From NCBI GenBank assembly GCA_963699825.1, contig CAVOVI010000008.1, positions 1-64,000 on the forward strand: a DNA stretch of 64,000 bases. The letters run 5' to 3'. The position numbers and the translations under genes were made by a program. Source of the stretch: SPDF01 sp963699825. Its GTDB lineage: Bacteria > Gemmatimonadota > Gemmatimonadetes > Gemmatimonadales > GWC2-71-9. Of this stretch, positions 24,911 to 33,854 are shown one piece after another (positions within the stretch are counted from its first letter, which is position 1; each line of letters opens with the position of its first letter). The notes beneath the pieces were generated by a model. The model saw nothing but the letters and a program-made list of their open reading frames with translations. It had not been told where the DNA came from and searched no databases.

Positions 24911-26396
24911 CCGATATGCTCCACCAGCCACCGCGCGGCCGCTTCCTGCATCAACCGCTGCCGGTGCCACGCGACCAGGACCGGTGCGTCACCCGGCATT
25001 TCCTCCGCCAACCGCGGGTGCCCGAAGACGATCACGGCGTCGGCATCGCCGTGGCGGTTCAACGCCGCGAGAGATTCCGGCCCGAATCCGGCCCGTCCCT
25101 TCGATGCACGTGGCTCCGCGAAGGCGAGCACCACCTTGCTCCCGCCGCGATCGACCGCCACTCCGACGCTCCGCAGTGCCATCTCGACGTACTCCGTGGA
25201 TGATGCGGGCCAGGCGCCGCCGAGGTCGTCGTCCACGATCACGAGGTCGATCGGAACGCGGAGCCGAGGCATCGCTCCGCGGATCAACCCCTGTGCCAGC
25301 AGTCGGTTGGCGATCACCTCACCCCCTGTCCCCCTCTCCGGAACTGGAGAGGGGGAACGCCCGGAAGGTCCTCCCACTCTCCACTTGCTGGAGAGGGGGT
25401 TGGGGGATGAGGCGAGGTGGACGGCGCAAGCGGGTGAGGTGCATACGCGCGCAGCAATGCCTCCCCGTAGCGTGCGAGCGCTTCCTCGACCCTGGCTTCG
25501 CTCAGCACCCCGGTACGCAGCGCTTCCGCAATGGCGTCGTACGCCGCACGCGGGTCCGCCGGATAGCACAACAGGTCGCACCCCGCCGCCAGCGCCCGCA
25601 CGGCCGGATTGCTCGCCGCATCCTGTACCGCCGCCCCCATCATCAGGGCGTCGGTCACGATCAATCCGCCGAATCCGAGCTCCTCGCGGAGGAAACGGAG
25701 CATCGGCGCAGAGAAGGTGGCGGGTGTGCCCGTGGGATCGAGGGCAGGCACCCGGAGGTGCCCCGTCATGACGGTGGCGACGTTCGCCAGAACACCCATC
25801 CGGAAGGGAACCAGATCGGTGGACTCGAGCGTGGCCCTGTCCGCATCCACCGAGGGCACCTCGTCGTGGCTGTCGCGGGTGGTGCGGCCATGTCCCGGGA
25901 AGTGCTTGATACAGGCGAGCGCACCGGCCTCCTGGCACGCCTGAACCCAGAGGGCCGTCGCAACGCCGACCAGCTTCGCGTCGCTGCCGAAGGAGCGCGT
26001 CTGCACGATGGGATTGGCGGGCTCGAGATCGAGGTCGGCGTCGGGCGCCAGGACCCAGTTGACGCCGTGGTCCAGCGCCTCGAGTGCGGTGGTGGTCGCG
26101 GCGGCGCGGATCACTTCGGGGTCGTCGAGGGCGGCCAGGGCGGCCGGGGGTGGGAACTCGGAGAGGCCGGGGAACTGCTGCCCGGCCCCGCGCTCGAGAT
26201 CGGCGGCAATCAGGAGCGGCCGTCCAGCGCGTTCTCGAAGCTCGGCAGTCAGCGTACGGACCGCTTCCGGCCGTCCACCGAAGAGGATGAACCCGCCCGC
26301 TCCGAAGTTGAGCGCCGACGCAATGGTCTCGGCTTCATGGCCGAACCCCGTGTCGTCCCGCCAACGGAGCGCGGGGAGAATCAGGCGTCCGTGCAT
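24907..26396 (-). CDS. Glycoside hydrolase family 3, NagZ-like beta-N-acetylglucosaminidase (interrupted by a repeat)
   Basis: About 490 residues across two frames. The catalytic half (to about 25445) is a TIM barrel with NagZ marks: LLIAADLERGAGQQF, KHFPGHGRTTRDSH and GGLIVTDALMM with the nucleophile Asp. The C-terminal half (VIANRLLAQGLIRGAMPRL to ARWLVEHIG) is in another frame and is the usual Gemmatimonadota-type accessory domain. The linker between them is occupied by a ~110-bp dispersed hairpin repeat (25315-25421). NagZ removes GlcNAc from GlcNAc-anhydroMurNAc. Whether the repeat truncates the protein or an indel hides read-through is unresolved. Its start overlaps the anmK stop (TGATG). 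Confidence 0.85.
25315..25421. repeat. Dispersed hairpin repeat, family 1 double copy, inside the nagZ-like gene
   Basis: CACCTCACCCCCTGTCCCCC with arms CCCCTCTCCGG / CTGGAGAGGGG, followed by a second hairpin, CTCTCCACTTGCTGGAGAG, and GGGGGATGAGG. In the GH3 gene this falls between the catalytic and accessory domains. Confidence 0.85.
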
Positions 26397-27499
26397 CAGG
26401 GAGGAGTGATTGATCCGAGCACCCGCGCGCCGCGCGCGCCGGTGGCGGCGGGGAGATTCCCCGGCTGGCCGTGCAGCGTCAGGTAGCCGAGGAGGGCGAA
26501 GGCCACCGCCTCCTTGGCGTCTCCGTCGAAGTAGACCGAATCGAACCGGTGAATCGGAATCGGCGCGAGCAGTTCGGCGAGCGATGCCATGAGTCCCGGG
26601 TGGTGCACCCCACCGCCGGAGACGAGCACCTCCCCCGCCCCGGGCGCCCAGCGTCGCACGGCCGCCGCAACAGACTGAGCGGTCAGCGCCACCGCGGTGG
26701 CCACCGCATCGACACCCGGCACTCGGAGATACAGCGCGCCGGCGTAGGTATCGCCGAAATGCTCCCTGCCGGTGCTCTTGGGAGGTGCCTCGTGAAAGTA
26801 GGCGTCATCGAGCAGCTCCGAGAGCACCGCTTCGTTCACTTGCCCGGCGGCCGCCATTGCCCCGTCGAGGTCGCAGGTCAGGGACTCATCCACCCGGTGC
26901 GCCACCGCGTCGATGATCGCCATGCCTGGGCCGGTGTCGAAGGCGATCGCTCCCTCTTCGGCGCCGCCCCCGGGAACCATCGTGATGTTGGCCATCCCGC
27001 CGAGGTTGAGCAGCACCCGGTCACGCTCGGCGTCTGCAAAGAGGAGCAGGTCAGCCATCGGCACCAGCGGAGCCCCCTGCCCTCCCGCAGCCACATCGCG
27101 GGCCCGAAATCCGCTCACGACGCGCACCCCGAACGCCTCGGCGAGCACCGCCGGTTCGCCGAGTTGCCAGCTGACCAGCGGGGGTTCGTGCCAGATCGTC
27201 TGGCCTGGAAAGGCGATCCCATCCACCTCGTCGGCGCGCACACCACCCGCGTGCAGGACCGCCTGCACCGCCTCGGTGGCCCACTCGGCGATCTGCACAT
27301 GCAGTCGGGCCAGGGCGGGCGCCGCCGCGCGCCCCTCGAGCGCCGCCCGAATCATGGAGCGTTCGTCGCGGTCGTAGGGCCTCGTGGCGAAGGCAATGAG
27401 TTCGGCGTGGGTCGGTCCGGTGAAGCGGACCAGCGCCGCGTCCATGCCGTCGAGGGACGTGCCGGACATCAGGCCGACAATGAGCGAGGGGCGTTCCAT
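26396..27499 (-). CDS. anmK: Anhydro-N-acetylmuramic acid kinase
   Basis: 367 residues, intact. AnmK opens the 1,6-anhydro ring of anhydroMurNAc while phosphorylating it to MurNAc-6-phosphate, which MurQ then uses. Family blocks: GLMSGTSLDGMDAALVRF at the start, IAFPGQTIWHEPP, NLGGMANITMVPG, DTGPGMAIIDAV and VSGGGVHHPGL for the sugar-kinase fold. Start ATG 27499 overlaps the murQ stop by one base; its own stop overlaps the nagZ-like start. Cytoplasmic. Confidence 0.97.
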   Translation of the reverse strand: MERPSLIVGLMSGTSLDGMDAALVRFTGPTHAELIAFATRPYDRDERSMIRAALEGRAAAPALARLHVQIAEWATEAVQAVLHAGGVRADEVDGIAFPGQTIWHEPPLVSWQLGEPAVLAEAFGVRVVSGFRARDVAAGGQGAPLVPMADLLLFADAERDRVLLNLGGMANITMVPGGGAEEGAIAFDTGPGMAIIDAVAHRVDESLTCDLDGAMAAAGQVNEAVLSELLDDAYFHEAPPKSTGREHFGDTYAGALYLRVPGVDAVATAVALTAQSVAAAVRRWAPGAGEVLVSGGGVHHPGLMASLAELLAPIPIHRFDSVYFDGDAKEAVAFALLGYLTLHGQPGNLPAATGARGARVLGSITPP

Positions 27500-28452
27500 C
27501 AGGCGGGGTCCACTGGAGGAGGGTCACCGAGGATCGGGCGGAGCCTGCCCCGCGCACCGGCAATGAGTGCTTCGGCGGCCGCCCGGTCCTTGCCGGTACG
27601 GACCATGACGATCGCGGTGCGGACGCTGCCACCCGCGGCGTCGATCGCTGCCCGTGCGGCTTCACGCTCAACGCCGGCCACTTCCATGACGATCCGCTCA
27701 CCCCGGTCCACCAGTTTCTGGTTTCGGACCTGCAGGTCAACCATCAGGTTGCCGTAGGTCTTGCCCAGCCTGATCATGGCACCGGTGGTGAGGAGGTTGA
27801 GCACCAGCTTCGTGGCGGTGCCCGACTTGAGCCGGGTGGATCCAGTCACGACTTCAGGGCCGACGGGCACGGTGATGCACTCGTCGCAGCGTTCGGTCAT
27901 CTCCCGGGGCGGCGCGGTGCAACTGAGGAAGACGGTTCGTGCTCCCCGGTCCCTGGCGCGATCGATCGCGGTCCGGACAAATGGGGTGGTGCCGCTGGCG
28001 GCGATGCCGACGACGACGTCCTTGGCGCCAATCTCACGCTCGTCGATGACCGCGACTGCGGCGTCGAGATCATCTTCGGCCCCCTCGACCGATGTCACGA
28101 GCGCGGCGGCCCCGCCGGCGATGATCCCCTGCACCATCTCTGGTGGTGAGCCGAACGTCGGCGGACACTCCGAGGCGTCGAGGACCCCGAGCCGGCCGCT
28201 GGTGCCTGCCCCGACATAGAAGAGCCGCCCTCCGGCGCGGAAGGCGGCTTCGATCAGGTCGATGGTTCGGGCAATCGGTTCGCGCGCGGCCGCGACCGCC
28301 GCCGGGACGGTTGCATCCTCGGCAGAGATCAGGTCGACGATCTGGAGGCTGTCCAGCGTGTCGATCGTCGCTGTCCGCGGGTTTCTCCGCTCGGTGAGCC
28401 TGGGGTCGCGCACTGGGTACCTGGGCCGGGGAATGGGGGGCGGACTTGCCAC
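27499..28452 (-). CDS. murQ: N-acetylmuramic acid 6-phosphate etherase
   Basis: About 317 residues (GTG 28452; GTG 28413 at VRDPRLTERRNPRT is a possible shorter start). MurQ removes lactate from MurNAc-6-phosphate to give GlcNAc-6-phosphate. It has a SIS fold with VGAGTSGRLGVLDASECPPTF (the catalytic-site Glu in SEC), GIAASGTTPFV, GSTRLKSGTATKLVLNLLTT and TYGNLMVDLQ. A C-terminal helical region follows. It is first in the murQ-anmK-nagZ-SSS operon, with all junctions overlapping. Confidence 0.97.
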   Translation of the reverse strand: MASPPPIPRPRYPVRDPRLTERRNPRTATIDTLDSLQIVDLISAEDATVPAAVAAAREPIARTIDLIEAAFRAGGRLFYVGAGTSGRLGVLDASECPPTFGSPPEMVQGIIAGGAAALVTSVEGAEDDLDAAVAVIDEREIGAKDVVVGIAASGTTPFVRTAIDRARDRGARTVFLSCTAPPREMTERCDECITVPVGPEVVTGSTRLKSGTATKLVLNLLTTGAMIRLGKTYGNLMVDLQVRNQKLVDRGERIVMEVAGVEREAARAAIDAAGGSVRTAIVMVRTGKDRAAAEALIAGARGRLRPILGDPPPVDPA

Positions 28453-28534
28453 CCGAGAGATATCGCTAAATTAGGTCAGCACTTCGGTCCGGGGCAACCT
28501 CCACCCCGACGCACCCTCCCCTTCGAGGATTCCC
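28453..28534. promoter_or_regulatory. Divergent promoter region, murQ operon / ggt
   Basis: 82 bases between divergent starts. An AT-rich core (ATATCGCTAAATTAGG) holds possible -10 elements for both directions. GAGG lies seven bases before the ggt GTG. Confidence 0.35.
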
Positions 28535-30242
28535 GTGCAACTACGCCATACCGTCTTCGCGCTGCTGCTGGTCCTCCCTGCCTGCGCCGGCCCCCAGCCA
28601 TCAGGAGTCGCCGCCGGATGGAAGTACGCCGACCAGGCTCGCGTGACCGACGCGGCGAACGCCGTGGTCGTCTCCGGAAGTCCGATCGCCAGCCAGGTGG
28701 GACGCGATGTGCTGCAGGCCGGCGGCAATGCCATCGATGCGGCGGTCGCGGTCGGCTTCGCACTGGCGGTGGTGCATCCGGAGGCGGGCAACATCGGTGG
28801 CGGCGGCTTCCTGATGTATCGGGAGGCGGGTGGCGCCGTCTACTCACTGGACTACCGGGAGGAAGCCCCGTCTGGCGCGAGCCGCGACATGTATCTCGAG
28901 CCGGACGGCGACGTCTCCGACCTCAGCGTGACCGGCGCGCTGGCGGCCGCGGTGCCTGGATCGCCGGCGGGGCTGGTGGAGATGCACCAGAGGTTCGGCC
29001 GGCTGCCGTTCGCCGATGTCATCAACCCCGCCATCAAACTGGCGAACGAGGGGTACGTGGTCGACGACTATCGGCGGGAGTCCATCGGCGATGAGATGTC
29101 GCGACTCTACCTCTTTCCCGCCTCTCGCGCGCAGTTCCTCCCCGACAACCAACCCCCGGTCGTCGGCAGCACGCTGGTCCAGCAGGACCTCGGCAAGACC
29201 CTGGAGCGGATTCGCGACAAGGGTGCCGCCGGGTTCTACACCGGACGGACCGCAGACCTGATCGTGGCCGAGATGGAGCGAGGGGGCGGCCTGATCTCGC
29301 ATGCGGATCTGGCCGCGTACAAGACCTACTGGCGCGACCCGATCGTCCTCCCCTATCGCGGTGACACGATCTACTCGATGCCACCGGCCAGTTCGGGTGG
29401 CACCACGATGGGGATGATCCTCAACATGATGGAAGGGTTCACGCCGCTGCCGCCGTTCGGGTCCGCGGAGCTCATGCACCTCGAGGCGGAGGCGATGAGT
29501 CGAGCCTTCATGGACCGGAACGCGTACATGGGCGACCCAGGCTTCGTCCATAATCCGGTGGAGCAGATGCTCTCGCAGGGCTACGCCGACGAGCGGCGCG
29601 CCACCATCGACCCGAAGCGGGCCTCGACGACCGGCGAGGTGCTCCCGGGGCTGAAGGACGGGCCCTCCACCACGCACTACTCCATCGTGGACGCCGAGGG
29701 GAACGCGGTCAGCATCACGACCACGCTCAACAACAGCTACGGCAGCGCCGTCACCGTGACGGGGGCCGGCTTTCTCCTGAACGACGAGATGGACGACCTG
29801 GCGAGTGCCCCGGGCAAGCCGAACATGTACGGCCTGGTCCAGGGCGATTCGAACGCGATTGCAGCCGGGCAAGCGTCCGCTCTCGGCGATGACGCCGAGT
29901 TTCGTGGTGGACGAGAATGGGCAGCTGTTGATGGTGGTGGGGACGCCCGGGGGACCGCGGATCATCACGATGGTCTACCACGTGATCAGCAACGTCCTCG
30001 ACCACCAGATGTCCCTCCCGGACGCCGTCACGGCCCCCCGACTGCATCACCAGGGGCTGCCGAACTCGATGCGGATCGAGCGAGGGGGCTTCTCACCGGA
30101 AGTGATCGCCCAGTTGGAGAAGATGGGGCACGTGGTGAATGAGGACGGCTACACCGGCGACGTGGAGGCGATTATCCGGACCCCGGCCGGGTGGCAGGGG
30201 GTGAGCGATCCGAGACTGGGAGGGGGAGGGGCGGGATACTAG
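28535..30242 (+). CDS. ggt: Gamma-glutamyltransferase, lipoprotein type (one frameshift)
   Basis: About 569 residues after repair of a frameshift near 29868 (SNAIAAG into KRPLSAMTPSFVVDENGQ). GTG start with GAGG seven bases upstream. A lipoprotein signal (HTVFALLLVLPACAG, Cys at the lipobox) suggests membrane anchoring in the periplasm. The enzyme hydrolyses or transfers the gamma-glutamyl group of glutathione. The proenzyme cleavage site and catalytic Thr are in STTHYSIVDAEGNAVSITTT; TLNNSYGS, GFLLNDEMDD and PLSAMTPS complete the active site. Early blocks are GGNAIDAAVAVGFALAVVHP and NIGGGGFLMY. Confidence 0.93.
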
Positions 30243-30262
30243 GCGGGGCCGGGGGGCAGCTG

Positions 30263-30307
30263 GGCAGGGCGGCGGTCGCGTTGTTTCTGCCACCCTGCCG
30301 CCCTGCC
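30263..30307. terminator. Bidirectional terminator-like hairpin
   Basis: Arms GGCAGGGCGGC (30263-30273) and GCCGCCCTGCC (30297-30307) lie between the convergent ggt and lipoprotein genes, with TTGTTTCT in the loop. Confidence 0.5.
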
Positions 30308-30314
30308 AGCCTGC

Positions 30315-31096
30315 CTACCCTGCGACAAACGCCTCCGTCACCGTCATGGTGACCTTGGCACCGGGAAGGACAGTGATGTCCTGGTCGCCGGTTTCATTGG
30401 CGACCACGGCGCCGCCGGCCGCACCGACCGCGCCACCGACGATGGCACCCGTTCGAGTTGCCGCCGATCACCTTGCCGAGGATCGCGCCCGCAGCGGCGC
30501 CGGCGCCGACCTTGCCAGCGGTCCCCGCCGTGATGCCCCGCCCCTTCAGCGTGTAGTCGAGATGATCGACCGTTGCCGGAAATCGGGTAGCTGGTGCCGT
30601 CGATGATGACGGAAACGAGCGACGCCGAGAAGGTCTCCTTGCCACCCTTCGTGGGGGCGGACTTGAACTCGTCGAGTCGAATGTTGACGGTCGAGCCGGC
30701 CGGGATCACCAGGCGCCCGTCTTCCGACATGACATCCGTACCGACCTTGGCCTGCATCATCGCGCCGGACTTCGTGGTCCGCGAACTCACGGTGTCGGGC
30801 ACGGTCGCCGAGAAGGTGGCCCCGGAGGCGAGCGTCGGGCGGGGGTGCGGGGGCGACCGGCTTGGGGGTCGGGGTCGAGGTCGCGGGCTTCGACTGGTCG
30901 ACGGCGTAGCGGCGGTCGTCACTGCCACCGGGGCCGCGGCCGGCGTGCCGGCGGTATCGGCCATCGGATTGGTCGAGTCCTGCTGGGCGAGCTGAAGGTC
31001 GCGGCTCAGGCTGTCAGCGACGGCCGAGTCGCTCTTGTCACCACCACCACAGGCGGCGAGGGTCACGACACAGAGGGCAGTCAGCATTGTACGCAT
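30315..31096 (-). CDS. Lipoprotein with a glycine-zipper-like C-terminal segment (several frameshifts)
   Basis: About 260 residues when at least three breaks (near 30845, 30580 and 30455) are repaired. Start ATG 31096 with AGGAG upstream. The lipoprotein signal MRTMLTALCVVTLAACGGGD has its lipobox Cys. A Pro/Ala/Thr-rich linker is followed by a beta-rich domain (GATFSATVPDTVSSRTTKSG, RLVIPAGSTVNIRLDEF), then a Gly/Ala-rich helix pair (AGTAGKVGAGAAAGAILGKV and AIVGGAVGAAGGAVVANETG) and a last strand DQDITVLPGAKVTMTVTEAF. This layout fits envelope-anchored glycine-zipper lipoproteins. The role is unknown. Confidence 0.6.
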
Positions 31097-31172
31097 GGTC
31101 AAACTCCTGATGGGACGGCTTGCCGGGCGTTGTTGCTCCCGACGAAATTGCTTACATGACAATCATAAATAT
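31097..31172. promoter_or_regulatory. Divergent promoter region, lipoprotein / ABC exporter
   Basis: 76 bases. The half next to the ABC gene is unusually AT-rich (ACAATCATAAATATATG). No ribosome-binding site precedes the ABC ATG at 31173, so a leaderless or weakly initiated message is possible. The lipoprotein gene has AGGAG before its ATG. Confidence 0.4.
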
Positions 31173-32922
31173 ATGCTGAAGCACCTCCGGGCGCTTGTGC
31201 CCTACATCACAAAATACAAACGCACCTACGTCATCGGCATGGTGTGCGTCGTGCTGTCCAACGCGCTCATCACTCTCGGCCCCAAGATCCTCGAACATGG
31301 CATCAACCTGATCGACGGCGGGGCCACACCCGCCTCGGTCGCCCGAACCGCCCTCCTGCTGGTGGGCGTCACCCTCCTCGGAGGCACGGCACGGTTCGGC
31401 ATGCGCCAGCTCCTGAACAGCGGGAGCCGGCATGTCGAGTTCGACCTCCGCAACGACCTCTTCCAGCAATTCGAGCGGCTCTCACCCTGCGTTCTACGAT
31501 CGTTCTTCCACCGGCGACCTGATGGCGCGGTCCACCAACGACCTGCTCGCGGCACGGATGGCGGCCGGCCCGGCCATGATGTACATGGTGGACACGGCCG
31601 TCCGCGTCTCGATGATCCTCCCTGCCATGCTGGCGATGAGTCCCCGGCTCACCGTGCTGGCGCTGCTGCCCCTGCTTGGCCTGCCGGTGGTGATGATCAC
31701 GCTCGGGCAGAAGATCCACCATCGCTCCCTGGCGATCCAGGACCAGTTCGGCACCATGACGACCCACGTGCACGAACACATCTCTGGGCTTCGGATCGTG
31801 CGGGCCTATCGCCAGGAAGTGGCCGAGACGGCCGAGTTCCGGCGGCTGAATGACGAGTACCGGACCAGGAACATCGCCCTTGCCAAGGCGCAGGGGGCGT
31901 TCCATCCCCTCCTGGCGCTCCTGGCGGGGCTCGGCGGTGTGGTGGTGTTGGCGGTCGGGGGCCGGCTGGTCATGGCCGGGACGGTCAGCGTCGGTGAGTA
32001 TGTGGCCTTCGGCGTCTACCTCATGATGCTCGCGTGGCCGCTGATCGCGCTGGGGTGGGCGGTGACGCTGGTGCAGCGCGGCGAGGCGTCGATGGGGCGG
32101 ATCAACGCCCTCTTCCTCGAGCGACCCGCCATCAAGTCCCCGCGCAATCCCGCCCTCCTCCCTCCGCGTCGCGGCGCCCGGAGCATCGCGATGGAGCATG
32201 TGTGGTTCAAGTATCCCGGCGCACAGGATCGCGGGTGGGTGTTGCAGGATGTCTCGTTCCGCGTGGAACCGGGGCAGTCGCTGGCCATCGTCGGGGCCAC
32301 CGGTGCCGGCAAGTCGACCATCGCCGAGCTCCTGGCCCGCAGCTACGACCCTGACGAAGGACGTGTCCTGCTCGACGGCCTCGACATCCGCACCATCGCC
32401 CTGGAGGAGTTGCGGAGGAACCTTGGCGTGGTCCCGCAGGAGACGTTTCTCTTCAGTGCCACCGTTCGGGAGAACATTCTCCTTGGCGCCCCTGACGACG
32501 GACGGCTCGACCGTGTGGCCCAGGTATCACAACTGGCCGAGGCGCTGCCCGACCTGCCGAAGGGCTACGATACGATGCTGGGGGAGCGCGGCATCAACCT
32601 CTCCGGCGGACAGAAGCAGCGGGCGGCGATCGCGCGAGCGCTGGCGCAGGACCCGCCGGTCTTCATCCTGGACGATGCGCTCAGTGCGGTGGATGCGCAT
32701 ACGGAGGCCCGCATCCTGACTGGGCTTCGCGATGCCCTCGCCGAGCGGACCAGCATTATTATCTCCCACCGGCTCGCCGCGGTCCGGGATGCCGATTGGA
32801 TCATCGTGCTCGACGGTGGCAAGGTGGTCGAGGAAGGGGTCCACGCCGATCTGCTGGCGGCGGGGGGGCGGTATTGGGAGCTGCTGCGGCGGCAGGAGAT
32901 CGAGGAGCAGCTCGGGGTGTAG
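31173..32922 (+). CDS. ABC exporter, fused membrane and ATPase domains (one frameshift)
   Basis: About 583 residues after repair of a break near 31485 (QFERLSP into AFYDRSSTGDLMARSTND). The N-terminal ~320 residues form a six-helix type I exporter domain (YVIGMVCVVLSNALITLGP, VSMILPAMLAMSPRLTVLAL, LLALLAGLGGVVVLAVGG). The ATPase has Walker A GATGAGKST, Q-loop PQETFLFSATV, signature LSGGQKQRAAIARAL, Walker B VFILDDALSAVDAHTE and switch ISHRLAAV. It works as a homodimer or heterodimer exporting lipids, peptides or drugs; the substrate cannot be told. Confidence 0.93.
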
Positions 32923-32951
32923 TCAGCGGGAAAGCGGGGCCGAACCTGCAA

Positions 32952-33062
32952 ACGAGGGAAGGCCGGAAACCAGCGGAGGGTCGGAACACCGCGCGGGTGA
33001 TCGCCCTGGCACCCCTCGAGCCGTGCTTCCGAACTTCCGGCGCTCCTCCGGCCTTCCCTCGT
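32952..33062. repeat. Inverted repeat in the spacer between ABC exporter and SIMPL genes
   Basis: Perfect 16-bp arms ACGAGGGAAGGCCGGA (32952-32967) and TCCGGCCTTCCCTCGT (33047-33062) enclose about 79 bases that are themselves partly self-complementary. It may end the ABC transcript; it looks like a small non-autonomous palindromic element. Confidence 0.7.
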
Positions 33063-33085
33063 CCCTCGTACACTGAAACGGAGCA

Positions 33086-33823
33086 ATGGTGAAGAAGCCT
33101 GAACCACTGATCACCGGCGCGGTCATCCTCGCCCTCGGCATCGCTGCCGCCGGGTGGCTGGCCGGCGCGGGGCTCGCGGCGAGCCGGACCGCGGACCGGT
33201 ATGTCACCGTGAAGGGGATCTCCGAACGCGAGGCCCAGGCCGACCTCGCGCTCTGGCCGTTGCGCCTTGTGGTCAGCGACAACGACCTCAACCGGGCCTA
33301 CGCCCGGCTCTCGACGCAGCTCGGTCAGGTCCGGGGGTTTCTGGCCCGTCAGGGCATCGACACCACCCTGGTCGAACTCCAGGCCTTTTCGGTCAGTGAC
33401 GCCTCCACCAACCAGTACCGCAACTCCGACGCCGTGATGCGGTATGTCATCAACCAGACGCTCATGGTCCGCAGCAGCGACCCCGCCGGGGTGTTGGCGG
33501 CGAGCCAGAAGGTGGGGGAACTTGTGCAGGCGGGGGTGGTATTCTCTTCGGGGCAGGAGTACGGCGGGGGCGGCCCGACCTTTGTCTTTTCCGGACTCAA
33601 CGATCTCAAGCCGCAGATGATCGCCGAGGCCACCAGCCGCGCCCGCGAATCCGCCGACCAGTTCGCCACCGATTCCAAGAGCCACCTCGGCGGCATTCGC
33701 CGCGCCAATCAGGGTGTCTTTGAAATCCTGGCGCGAGACCAGGCCCCCGGCATCAGCGAACAGGGCCAGATCTCGAAGCGGGTGCGCGTGGTCTCGACCA
33801 TCGAATATTTCCTGAACGACTGA
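33086..33823 (+). CDS. SIMPL domain-containing protein
   Basis: 245 residues, intact. An N-terminal membrane anchor or uncleaved signal (ITGAVILALGIAAAGWLAG) is followed by a SIMPL (DUF541) domain: RYVTVKGISEREAQADLALW at the start, LTQL-type helices, YVINQTLMVRSSDPAGV, and KPQMIAEATSRARESADQFA near the end. It faces the periplasm. SIMPL proteins have been linked to envelope stress; no reaction is assigned. The next gene starts 28 bases later. Confidence 0.9.
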   Translation: MVKKPEPLITGAVILALGIAAAGWLAGAGLAASRTADRYVTVKGISEREAQADLALWPLRLVVSDNDLNRAYARLSTQLGQVRGFLARQGIDTTLVELQAFSVSDASTNQYRNSDAVMRYVINQTLMVRSSDPAGVLAASQKVGELVQAGVVFSSGQEYGGGGPTFVFSGLNDLKPQMIAEATSRARESADQFATDSKSHLGGIRRANQGVFEILARDQAPGISEQGQISKRVRVVSTIEYFLND

Positions 33824-33854
33824 CCCGACGTTCTTCCTTGGGAGTGAATCCGTG

